18,475 nucleotides of DNA, taken from positions 1 through 18,475 of the forward strand of contig CAJYKY010000498.1 in the NCBI GenBank assembly GCA_913775005.1. Direction: 5' to 3'. The DNA is from an uncultured Achromobacter sp. GTDB lineage: Bacteria > Pseudomonadota > Gammaproteobacteria > Burkholderiales > Burkholderiaceae_B. Position 1 is the stretch's first letter; each line of letters begins with the position of its first letter. The translations under genes were made by a program, and so were the position numbers. The notes beneath the pieces were generated by a model. The model did not search any database. It worked only from the letters and a program-made list of their open reading frames with translations, and was not told the origin of the DNA. Shown here piece after piece: positions 1 to 7,267 of this stretch.

Positions 1-765
1 CTCCAGCCGCGTGTCAACGCCCGTTCCCATCAGGTACGCAACGGTTTCGTTATCGCGCACGACAGGAACGCCTTCCATGATCGTGGCCTTGGCGGCGTTC
101 TTCGTTGCCGTCCAGGCCACCTTCAACGGGTTCTTCTTGAAGTCTGCCCAGAATCCCCGGACCGTGGCTTTCGCCCGATTCTGGATCCGGTCCACGTCCA
201 GCGTGTTCCAGATTCTGACCGTCTTCTCGGGCAGGGATTTAACGTCCTTGATGACGTCCTTGTACGCCTTCACCATCGGCTGATAAGAGCCATCCTTGAC
301 GGACTGCTGAGTCGCCTTTTTCAAGCGTCCCAGGGCGTCGGTATTGGGCACTTCATCAAGGCGCGTAATGTTCTTCGCGGCGTCCTGTGCGCTGGAAACC
401 GCTTTATCGACCATTTTCCCGCCGGCGATCGCCGCCGCGCTGGCAACGATATCCCCCTTCGCGCTTTCGTTCAGGTCTACCCCCAGCCCGGAGTAATACA
501 GCGCAAACCACCGCTGCTTCTTGGGTTGCTGCGGATCGGCCTGGGTGAAATGCGCCGCCCACAACCGGCTTACGTTAGACAGGAACGTGGGGTTGGCTTC
601 GTCCAAATCCTTATTACGGCCGAATCCATCGAAGAAAAAGCCGATGCGCAGCGTGATACCGCACTCGACGCAAGAGTCCTTGGGATAGGCAGCCTCGTTC
701 TGGGCCATGGCCTTCAAGACCGAAGCTGGCGTGCGATCCTGTTCCGGCAATTGGGCATCAGACAT
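1..765 (-). CDS. Tle1-like (DUF2235) T6SS phospholipase effector, N-terminal part
   Basis: Partial gene: 255 codons are open from the ATG at 765 to the left edge with no stop. Residues 41-53 read IGFFFDGFGRNKD, the N-terminal FDGxGxN signature of the DUF2235/Tle1 hydrolase family, and residues 89-95 (LYYSGLG) match the next conserved strand. Residues of about 100-250 are a long, mostly helical, Ala/Lys-rich insertion. The GxSxG nucleophile motif expected in the family is not in the visible part and should lie beyond the edge. The ATG overlaps the stop of the upstream lipoprotein gene by 8 bases (ATGTCTGA), and its GGAG ribosome site lies inside that gene. Known Tle1 enzymes are phospholipases delivered by T6SS to a rival's periplasm. 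The DUF4123 adaptor and VgrG upstream fit that role. Activity here is inferred. Confidence 0.85.
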   Translation of the reverse strand, partial: MSDAQLPEQDRTPASVLKAMAQNEAAYPKDSCVECGITLRIGFFFDGFGRNKDLDEANPTFLSNVSRLWAAHFTQADPQQPKKQRWFALYYSGLGVDLNESAKGDIVASAAAIAGGKMVDKAVSSAQDAAKNITRLDEVPNTDALGRLKKATQQSVKDGSYQPMVKAYKDVIKDVKSLPEKTVRIWNTLDVDRIQNRAKATVRGFWADFKKNPLKVAWTATKNAAKATIMEGVPVVRDNETVAYLMGTGVDTRLE

Positions 766-1537
766 TTTTATCTCCGGGCGGCGTGCCAGACGCTTTCAAT
801 TGCGCCAGCTTCTCTTTCGACAACGCAGAAACAGCCTTGGAAAAATCACCGGGCTTTCGATTCGGGTGCTTCAACACAGCAGAGATCTGTGCGTCTTTAT
901 CGAAGTCGGATGCCACCGTGAAGTACAAAAGCATATACGCTCGCATATCTGCGGCGTCTTCGATTCGATACTGTGTCCACGCTTGTTTGACGACCTTGGG
1001 AAGCACGTCTCCCAACTCATTGATGGTCTTATATCCAACCAGTTCGTCCTTGTGGTTTTCATACAGCCACTTCAGGGTGTCGATAATTGGAATTCTGACC
1101 TGGCCCAGCAGTTGACGGCTTAGCGCCAGCTCCATGTGTTCATCCGGGTAGATGTGCAATTCCAGGATGGGCGTGCCGTCTCCGTCTGGCACCTTGGTAG
1201 GCGGAAAATGCAGCGACGTTTCCTTCTTGAAAATCATGTCGTCGTATTTGCCGTCAAACATATGTTTGCGCATTAGGACGGCGTCGCCGCCGCTCCACGT
1301 CACGGTGAAGTCCGTTCCCTTGAAGGTGTAGCAGCAAGCGACCCGCCCCTCTCCACCGCCGGCAGGAATGGCAATAGAGCCGGCCACACCGCCCTGAGCG
1401 TCACGCAGCCGTACTGACTCCAGATTCCACGGCGTGTAGTTGTAGACAATCAAGCTGACACCTTGGTACGTGGGTTCGCCATTGCAACCGGCCAGCAGGC
1501 CAAGCCACATCAGCATGCCGATCAACCCTTTACGCAT
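758..1537 (-). CDS. DUF3304-type lipoprotein, copy A (likely Tle1 immunity protein)
   Basis: 259-residue lipoprotein. The signal peptide ends in lipobox LLAGC with Cys18 as lipidation site; residue +2 is Asn, not Asp, so outer-membrane sorting facing the periplasm is expected. A DUF3304-like region follows (YNYTPWNL near 32-39, CCY at 68-70, ELHIYPDEHMELALSR at 126-141), then a helical C-terminal half. The start has a good ribosome site (AGGAG, 6-base spacer). The stop overlaps the lipase start by 8 bases, so the two are probably translationally coupled. Lipoproteins next to Tle1 effectors are typically cognate immunity proteins that block the lipase in the periplasm; the pairing here is inferred from position. 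Its 5' part resembles copy B and its 3' part resembles copy C. Confidence 0.88.
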   Translation of the reverse strand: MRKGLIGMLMWLGLLAGCNGEPTYQGVSLIVYNYTPWNLESVRLRDAQGGVAGSIAIPAGGGEGRVACCYTFKGTDFTVTWSGGDAVLMRKHMFDGKYDDMIFKKETSLHFPPTKVPDGDGTPILELHIYPDEHMELALSRQLLGQVRIPIIDTLKWLYENHKDELVGYKTINELGDVLPKVVKQAWTQYRIEDAADMRAYMLLYFTVASDFDKDAQISAVLKHPNRKPGDFSKAVSALSKEKLAQLKASGTPPGDKNV

Positions 1538-1628
1538 TCGTCACTCCTGTGTTGTCAGACGCTGGCTGTATGCCATTCAATTTCATCAGTTCGATCTTTT
1601 CCACCATGCCGATCAGTCCACTACGCAC
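1530..1628 (-). pseudogene. Probable remnant of a fourth DUF3304 lipoprotein gene
   Basis: A 32-codon frame starting GTG at 1628. Its first 24 bases match the start of copy A at 19 of 24 positions, giving VRSGLIGM against MRKGLIGM. The lipobox and whole body are missing. The end (TGVTNA then stop) aligns codon by codon with the end of copy A (PGDKNV then stop), including the GGA and AAT codons, and again the stop overlaps the next start by 8 bases (ATGCGTAA). The simplest reading is a lipoprotein gene reduced by internal deletion to its two ends. The 5' match is visible in the sequence; the 3' match is weaker, and a non-functional spacer with chance resemblance remains possible. Confidence 0.5.
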
Positions 1629-1719
1629 CCCGGTCATCTCGCAGTGCATCCGACGCCATCGCGCCAAAATCCACCGTGCGGCACAGGACGCCCGGCCGCT
1701 CAGAAGTCGGTCTGTACAT
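1621..1719 (-). pseudogene. Short frame after copy B, in the place of an effector start
   Basis: A 32-codon frame with ATG at 1719, lying inside the end of copy B and preceded by GGAGAGAAAA, the same ribosome-site arrangement that serves the lipase start at the end of copy A. Its stop overlaps the GTG of the fourth-copy remnant by 8 bases (GTGCGTAG). The inner segment MASDALRDDR loosely recalls the lipase start MSDAQLPEQDR, but the match is too short to prove descent. It may be the truncated start of a lost effector, a small coupling ORF, or chance. Confidence 0.3.
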
Positions 1720-2491
1720 TTTTCTCTCCAGGCGCTTTGCCCGACGCCCTGATCCCGGCCTTCTGGTCTGCCGACAGTGCTGCCACGGCACGGCCAAAGT
1801 CGCCCGGCTTTCGGGCGGGATTATTCAACAGACCGGCCATCTCGGCGTGCTTGTCAAAATCCGAGGCCACGATGAAATACAGATACATGTAGCCGCGCAT
1901 GTCTGCGGCATCTTCAATGCGGTATTTCATCCAGGCCTGCTTGGCCACCTTGGAAAGAACATCTCTCAGCTGGTAGACATGTTCGTAGGCAACCAATTCG
2001 TCTTGGTAATTTTTATACAGCCATCGCGTCGTTTCGCTGATGGGTATCCTGGCGTTGCCCGACAGCTTGCGACTCAACGCAAGTTCCATATGTTCATCGG
2101 GGTAGATGTGCAACTCCAACATCAAACTCCCTTCACCGCCTGGGATTTTCGCGGGTGGAAAATGAACCGATGTTTCCTTCTTGAATTTCACTTCGTCGAA
2201 CTTGTCGTCGAACAGGTGCTTGCGGAGCAAGTCCGGATCCCCGCCGCTCCACTTCACCTTGAACTCGGTACCGCTGAATCGATAGCAGCAAGAGATGCTT
2301 CCGCCTCCCCCTCCTGGAGGGAGCGTGCTAGACCCCGCCACATTCCCAGACGCATCGCTCAGCCGAACCGGCTCCAAATTCCAAGGCGTGTAGTTGTAGA
2401 CCACAAAACTCACGCCCGAATACGTGGGCTCGCCATTGCAACCGGCAAGCAAACCAAGCCAAACCAGCAAGCCAATCAACCCTTTACGCAC
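1700..2491 (-). CDS. DUF3304-type lipoprotein, copy B (orphan immunity candidate)
   Basis: 263-residue lipoprotein starting at GTG 2491. I chose this start because the protein then begins MRKGLIG like copy A, and GGGGG lies 6 bases upstream; a TTG at 2512 would add seven residues before an otherwise standard signal peptide. The lipobox is LLAGC with Cys18 and Asn at +2. It keeps the family landmarks (YNYTPWNL, CCY, ELHIYPDEHMELALSR), but its second half is the most divergent of the three copies (for example KLSGNARIPI where A and C have QLLGQVRIPI). It ends with a private QTDF tail. Probably an additional immunity protein with altered specificity. No effector follows it directly. Confidence 0.85.
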   Translation of the reverse strand: MRKGLIGLLVWLGLLAGCNGEPTYSGVSFVVYNYTPWNLEPVRLSDASGNVAGSSTLPPGGGGGSISCCYRFSGTEFKVKWSGGDPDLLRKHLFDDKFDEVKFKKETSVHFPPAKIPGGEGSLMLELHIYPDEHMELALSRKLSGNARIPISETTRWLYKNYQDELVAYEHVYQLRDVLSKVAKQAWMKYRIEDAADMRGYMYLYFIVASDFDKHAEMAGLLNNPARKPGDFGRAVAALSADQKAGIRASGKAPGEKNVQTDF

Positions 2492-2558
2492 AATTGGCCC
2501 CCGTGGTTTCAACGTTAAGCGAGCTTGCCGCCACGACGATTCGTTGAGCCTTAAACAC
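2484..2558 (-). other. Mini reading frame joining lipoprotein copies C and B
   Basis: A 24-codon frame beginning GTG at 2558. Its start lies within the last codons of copy C and overlaps that stop by 8 bases (GTGTTTAA). It is preceded by GGAGATAAGC, the sequence equivalent to the lipase ribosome site after copy A. Its own stop overlaps the GTG of copy B by 8 bases (GTGCGTAA). The first 15 bases match the lipase start at 10 of 15 positions. It could be a leader that carries ribosomes from C to B, or the scar of an effector gene lost after duplication. No recognisable protein family. Confidence 0.35.
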
Positions 2559-3330
2559 GCTTATCTCCAGGCGGCGTGCCAGACGCTTTCAACTGCGCCA
2601 GCTTCTCTTTCGACAGTGCCGCGACCGCCTGACCGAACGTTCCGGGTTTTCGATTCTGATCTTTCAACAAAGCGGAGATCTGCGCATCCTTGTCAAAATC
2701 GGAAGCCACCATGAAGTAGAGGAACATGTACGCACGCATGTCTGCGGCGTCTTCGATTCGATAATGAACCCACGCTTGCTTAGCGATCTTGGCAAGGACA
2801 TATCGCAATTCGTGTATATCTTCGTAGCCAGTCAGTTCCTGTTGGTGGTGTTCGTAGAGCCACCGTGTCGTGTCAGGGATAGGAATTCTGACCTGGCCCA
2901 GTAGCTGTCGGCTGAGCGCCAACTCCATATGCTCGTCAGGGTAAATGTGCAATTCCAGAATGACGGGCCCATCGCCCGAAGGAGACGCATTAGATGGCAG
3001 GTGCGCCGTAGTCTCTTTGGTAAAGATCACATCATCGAACTTTCCGTCGAACATGTGTTTACGCATCAAATCGGCATCACCCCCCTTCCACCTGACCGTG
3101 AAGTCAGTCCCTTTGAGCGTGTAGCAACACGAGACGCTACCCTCTCCCCCTCCAGATCGAATCGCGCCGCTTGCCGCGACACCGCCGTGTGAATCCGCGA
3201 TTCGAACGGATGTCAGATCCCACGGTGTGTAGTTGTAGGTAATGACACTGACGCCCGAGTAAGTAGGCTCGCCATGGCAGCCCGCCAACAAACCCAGCCA
3301 CAGCACACCACCGATCAGCGCCTTACCCAT
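2551..3330 (-). CDS. DUF3304-type lipoprotein, copy C (immunity candidate)
   Basis: 259-residue lipoprotein. The ATG at 3330 overlaps the stop of the DUF4123 gene by 8 bases (ATGGGTAA) and begins MGKALIGGVLWLGLLAGC, a signal peptide with Cys18 as the lipid anchor and His at +2. The frame stays open upstream to 3921, but that extension only shadows the adaptor gene in another frame. The protein has the same landmarks as the other copies. From about residue 123 onward it is very close to copy A: the LELHIYPDEHMELALSR region and the SKEKLAQLKASGTPPGDK tail are identical. Being directly after the adaptor, it probably holds the ancestral upstream junction of the immunity gene. Confidence 0.87.
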   Translation of the reverse strand: MGKALIGGVLWLGLLAGCHGEPTYSGVSVITYNYTPWDLTSVRIADSHGGVAASGAIRSGGGEGSVSCCYTLKGTDFTVRWKGGDADLMRKHMFDGKFDDVIFTKETTAHLPSNASPSGDGPVILELHIYPDEHMELALSRQLLGQVRIPIPDTTRWLYEHHQQELTGYEDIHELRYVLAKIAKQAWVHYRIEDAADMRAYMFLYFMVASDFDKDAQISALLKDQNRKPGTFGQAVAALSKEKLAQLKASGTPPGDKRV

Positions 3331-4312
3331 CGCGTTGATCCCGCCCTGACAGGTGCTTCGCCTGGACCTCGTCCCACACCGCATCCGGCACGCCTTGCAG
3401 CGCTTTCGCCAAGCCGCCCTCGACATCCAACCGATACGCGCTAAGCCCTTTGGCGATCTCGGGATGCTCATCAAAGCGCGGCGAGATCGACACGCCCCAC
3501 GCCACATAATCGAACGTGTCTTTATCGCCCGCCACCCCGTGCGCGCGCGCCCGTTCCAGTTGCGCTTGCACGCGCGGCACCAGCTCATCCTGGCCCGGGT
3601 TGCCGGGCAGCAGGCTTGGGTACAAGCGACGCAATTGCACCGCCAGCTTGTCGGGATAGTCCAGATCAAACAGCATCTGGTGCTGCTCGGGCGTGAAACG
3701 TTCGATGCCGTCGGGACGCGTGGCGGGGAGATGGCCTGCGCCCGCCAGCTCCGCCAGCGTGCCGTCGCGCTGCGCATAGCGCAGCGTGACGAAGGGCGAC
3801 GTGAAGCGTGTGCGCTGTTCGGTCGTCCATACCTGCAAGGCGCGCGCGAGGATGCGGCTGTCGTACCAGTGCAGGAAGAACTCGCTGGCGTCGGGCAAGG
3901 CGTAGTCGCAGAACGGACCAAAGTGCGCGATCAGCTTTTCCAGCGGCACGGCCGACGCAAAGCTCATCATCGCGTAGCGGCCGCCAGCGCGTTCGTGCAG
4001 CGCTTCCAGCACGCGCACGAGCACGGTGTTGAAGTCGTCGTAGCGCGGTCCGCGCAGCACGCCTTGCGAGGCGCCGTCTACCTCGATCAACAAGGGAGCC
4101 ACGTCGCCATAGATGTCCAGGCCGGTCTGTGCCCAGACCGAGCCGAAGCTCAGGTCTTCGGTGCCGGTCAGCCGCGCCAGCAGATCGGGGTGGCCACGAA
4201 AATCCACGATCACATAAGCGCGCGCGGCCTCGCCGTACGGGCCACGGTGATGGGGCAATTCTGCAAACGTGGACAGCAGCGCGTCCTGCCAGGAATACGC
4301 CATGACGGTCAC
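3323..4312 (-). CDS. DUF4123 T6SS effector adaptor/chaperone (Tap/TEC family)
   Basis: 329 residues from GTG at 4312, which overlaps the vgrG stop by 4 bases (GTGA); an in-frame ATG at 4303 is the alternative start. Residues 33-47 (YVIVDFRGHPDLLAR), 68-78 (YGDVAPLLIEV) and 149-155 (WYDSRIL) follow the DUF4123 pattern of an N-terminal alpha/beta domain with the DPRvL-like motif. The last 100 residues are helical. DUF4123 proteins act in the cytoplasm and load a specific effector onto the VgrG made from the same operon. Position between vgrG and the immunity-lipase genes points to the Tle1-like enzyme as its cargo. The cargo assignment is inference. Confidence 0.85.
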   Translation of the reverse strand: MTVMAYSWQDALLSTFAELPHHRGPYGEAARAYVIVDFRGHPDLLARLTGTEDLSFGSVWAQTGLDIYGDVAPLLIEVDGASQGVLRGPRYDDFNTVLVRVLEALHERAGGRYAMMSFASAVPLEKLIAHFGPFCDYALPDASEFFLHWYDSRILARALQVWTTEQRTRFTSPFVTLRYAQRDGTLAELAGAGHLPATRPDGIERFTPEQHQMLFDLDYPDKLAVQLRRLYPSLLPGNPGQDELVPRVQAQLERARAHGVAGDKDTFDYVAWGVSISPRFDEHPEIAKGLSAYRLDVEGGLAKALQGVPDAVWDEVQAKHLSGRDQRDG

Positions 4313-7209
4313 GCCTTGTCGGTGATGGACTGCACGCTTTCCTGAGCGTCAAGAATGCAGGTCTTGCAGACGGTGAATTGCGGGAACGGATAGGGCATTT
4401 GCGTGGGGCCGGCGAACTGCTTGTTGCCGGTCTTGACGTCGATGCGGCCCGGCGCGGTGACCGTGATGTTGCCGCCTTCGATCACGATGCTGGCGCCCGC
4501 CGCGTTGGCGATGCGGATGCGCTTGGGCGACGCATATTCAATACCGGCGTTGGCGCTGATCATGCGCAGGTCTTGTTGCGCCTGCACCGTCAGCACGTCA
4601 TGTTGCGACAGCACGTCGATGTCGCCGGTGCCTGCGATGACGTCCAGGCCCGACTCCGCCCCACCCTGCTGCACGCCCGCGACAATGCCCAGCGCCTGCC
4701 CTGTATGCACGCGCAATGACCCGATGACGGCCAGGTTGTGATCCTTGCCGGAAGACCAATGCACCAGCTCGCCTGCGGCGACTTGCAGGTTGCGGCCGGC
4801 GGCTTGCGTCAGGCCCGCGCGGCCCGCCATCAGCACCAGCGGGTCGGTCAGGTGCGGCACCTTGCCGTCCACCACTTCGGTATGTTTGGCCGAGGCATCG
4901 CCCGACGCGCCGCCCAGCGCCTCGCCCGCCACGGTGCCGGACACGGCGTGCGTCATGGCGGCCAGCGGCGCACGCTCGCCGTCCAGCCGGCTGGCGCCTT
5001 CGGACGTCGTACCGCGCGCGGACGCCAGCCGCACGCCCTGGTGCGCGCCAATCACGCCATCGAACGATTGCGCCATGATGTCGGCCTGCCCCGCCAGCGC
5101 CAGCGGCGCCGCCGCGTCGCCCGCAGGCTCGCTGCCGCCCGCGTTATAGGTGGTAAGCAAGACGCCGCCACCGCCGCGCACCGCGCCGAACGCATCGGTG
5201 CGCAGCTCTGCGCCCACGCCGCGCACATTGCCGCGATAATTGCCGCTTTGATGGATCAGATGGCCCAGATTCAGTTCGGTGGCCGCCTGGGTGGATTTGA
5301 TCTGCATGCGCAGCTGGCCATCGCTGTCATCGAAGACGATCTGGTTGTAGCCGTCGCCGCCGAACTCCTTGCTCTTGAAACCGCTAAGGGCCGCTGCGTT
5401 GCGATGCTGCTCGTCGCCGCCCGCCGCGCCGTGCCAGGCGGGCGCGTTGCCGCTGGCGAGGTTCGCCTGCGCGCTGGGCTTGCCATCCAGCGCGGCCGCG
5501 TACACCTCGGTGTTCATGGCTTCGCCCGCGCGGCCGCCAGGTGTCGACGGAATTCCGCCCTCGCCGCGCCCGTTGTATAGCGCGCCTACGACCAGAGGCT
5601 GATCGATGTCTTCATCCAAAAACCGCACCAGCACTTCCTGGCCGACGCGCGGGACGAAGCTCATGCCCATGCCCGCGCCGGCCTGACGCTGCGCCACGCG
5701 CGCCCAGCGGCTTTTTGCCAGGCCTTCGCCGTCGGCCTGCCAATGAAAGCGCACGCGCACGTCGCCGCGCGCATTGCGGTAGATCTCGTCTTCACCCTGG
5801 GCTTCGGTGGCGCCTTCTGCGTTGGTGACGATGGCCGTATGCACGCCCACTGCCGACGGCGCACCCGCCAGCCGCGCGCCACGCGCAGCGGCGAACGTGG
5901 CGCGCCAGGGCCGGTCGCAACGCACGGCGCGGAAGCGATTGGCATAACCGACCTCGTGCGCGCGTGCCAGCACAGCGGCGTCCGGCTGTGCTTGATCGAA
6001 GAAGGCATCGTCGCGCGCATGCCTGTCATCGCCGTTGTCGTTGCCGTTGGCCTGGGCCTCAGCCTCATCTTCAAAGCACAGAAAATCATCCAGCGCGCCC
6101 AGCTGCCCCGTCATGCTCGCATCTTCATGACCAGGCAGATTGTTCACCCCCACCTGCTCCAACAGATCCAGCGCAAACACCGGATCAAAGCCCGCTTCAC
6201 CCGATGGCCCCAGCGGCGACATGTCTTGCAGGGTGTAGCGGGTGCCTGAGCGGAAGGTGCGCACGTTGCCGCGCCCGACGAACGTCTCGGCGCTTGCCTG
6301 CACCGCTTCCATCAACAGCGTTGCCTGAAATTGCGCGTGCGCCTGATTCAGCAGACCGCCGTGGCCCAAGGGTTCAAACCATTCCAGGCCAGCGCTTTCG
6401 TCGTCGGAGCCACTCGCAGGACCCGCAAGCGCCTGACCGGAAACGGCATGCTTGCCGCTGTCATGCCACGCCAATACGGTGACACGCTCTACGCCACGTC
6501 GCTGGCGGCGCGCAAAGGCCTGCACACCGTCTTGCGATTCGGTGGCATGCGCGCGCTGAAAGCGCACGCCCGCGCCGGCGGATTGCGCGTCTTCCGGCAG
6601 CGTGCGGCTATCGGCAAAGATCAGCACCGCGTGACGCGCGGGCGCGCTGTCGTCTTCAACGGTGGTCCAGCCCAGGCCGGATTCCGCCAATAGGCGCGAC
6701 AGAAAGTCGTAATCGGTTTCGCGGTATTGCGTGGTGTAGGGACGCGCGGGCAAGTCCGCCAGATGGGTCTCGACTTCGGCCGACACCTTGTACGTGTAGC
6801 CCTCGTAGGTATCCAGCACGTGCCGCAAGATTTCAAGCACGGGCTGGTTTTCATAGATGCGGCTTTCGCGCCGCTGCGTGGCCAGCCACAGCCACGGCGC
6901 CAAGGTCAGGCGATAGCGCGCCATGCCCGCATTGCCGCCCAGCATTTCCGCCGCGCGCACCACACCGCTGCGCCCGGCTTCGCTGCCATCGGCACACGTG
7001 GTCCACAAGGTGGCCGGGCGCGACACCATATCGTTCAGGTCCAGTGCAGCGTCTTCGGCCAGCGCTACCACGCGCATTTCGCCAAGTGCCGACAAGCCGT
7101 CGCGCGCGACCCAGCCTTCCACTTGCAAGGACGACAACGCCCCTTCGCCGTCCAGCCGGAAAAGACGGGACTCAGCGCTGAAACTGCCGTTGCTTGCGTT
7201 CACAGCCAT
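4309..7209 (-). CDS. vgrG: VgrG, T6SS spike protein with DUF2345 extension
   Basis: 966 residues, one of the larger VgrG layouts. Order: a gp27-like base (about 20-350, including YRETDYDFLSRLLAESGLGW at 162-181); an acidic Asn/Asp-rich linker (about 376-405); a gp5-type OB fold (about 470-550, with SRWARVAQ, GMGMSFVPRVGQEVLVRF and VVGALYN); the VgrG/Rhs segment SKEFGGDGYNQIVFDD near 613-628; then a DUF2345 beta-helix region (about 690-930). The tail contains a CKTC pair near 948-951. VgrG trimers form the puncturing spike and carry effectors at their C-terminal end. The start is ATG with AGAGG 10 bases upstream. The 58-bp gap to the gene upstream holds a small hairpin (7246-7258, 5-bp stem). 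The 4-base overlap downstream couples it to its adaptor. Confidence 0.95.
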   Translation of the reverse strand: MAVNASNGSFSAESRLFRLDGEGALSSLQVEGWVARDGLSALGEMRVVALAEDAALDLNDMVSRPATLWTTCADGSEAGRSGVVRAAEMLGGNAGMARYRLTLAPWLWLATQRRESRIYENQPVLEILRHVLDTYEGYTYKVSAEVETHLADLPARPYTTQYRETDYDFLSRLLAESGLGWTTVEDDSAPARHAVLIFADSRTLPEDAQSAGAGVRFQRAHATESQDGVQAFARRQRRGVERVTVLAWHDSGKHAVSGQALAGPASGSDDESAGLEWFEPLGHGGLLNQAHAQFQATLLMEAVQASAETFVGRGNVRTFRSGTRYTLQDMSPLGPSGEAGFDPVFALDLLEQVGVNNLPGHEDASMTGQLGALDDFLCFEDEAEAQANGNDNGDDRHARDDAFFDQAQPDAAVLARAHEVGYANRFRAVRCDRPWRATFAAARGARLAGAPSAVGVHTAIVTNAEGATEAQGEDEIYRNARGDVRVRFHWQADGEGLAKSRWARVAQRQAGAGMGMSFVPRVGQEVLVRFLDEDIDQPLVVGALYNGRGEGGIPSTPGGRAGEAMNTEVYAAALDGKPSAQANLASGNAPAWHGAAGGDEQHRNAAALSGFKSKEFGGDGYNQIVFDDSDGQLRMQIKSTQAATELNLGHLIHQSGNYRGNVRGVGAELRTDAFGAVRGGGGVLLTTYNAGGSEPAGDAAAPLALAGQADIMAQSFDGVIGAHQGVRLASARGTTSEGASRLDGERAPLAAMTHAVSGTVAGEALGGASGDASAKHTEVVDGKVPHLTDPLVLMAGRAGLTQAAGRNLQVAAGELVHWSSGKDHNLAVIGSLRVHTGQALGIVAGVQQGGAESGLDVIAGTGDIDVLSQHDVLTVQAQQDLRMISANAGIEYASPKRIRIANAAGASIVIEGGNITVTAPGRIDVKTGNKQFAGPTQMPYPFPQFTVCKTCILDAQESVQSITDKA

Positions 7210-7267
7210 GGAGCAAAAACCTCTAGGGGGACGTTAACAACACCAGCCCGATCCGGGCGATGCGACT

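Noticed and set aside
1463..2518. A long plus-strand open frame (351 codons) across copies A and B.
   Set aside because: It is antisense to two lipoprotein genes with clear lipoboxes and family motifs, and its translation shows no recognisable domain.
3331..3921. An open frame on the minus strand that would add about 197 residues to lipoprotein copy C.
   Set aside because: The extension is Arg/Ser-rich, overlaps the DUF4123 gene in another frame and would bury the signal peptide. The ATG at 3330 gives a normal lipoprotein.
4738..5580. A plus-strand open frame (280 codons) opposite vgrG.
   Set aside because: It is antisense to the conserved DUF2345/VgrG core; the His/Arg/Ala-rich translation is typical of high-GC shadow frames.
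7246..7258. A short hairpin (GCCCG/CGGGC) between the membrane-protein gene and vgrG as a terminator.
   Set aside because: The stem is only five base pairs with a three-base loop and no real T-run, and the genes around it look like one transcription unit.
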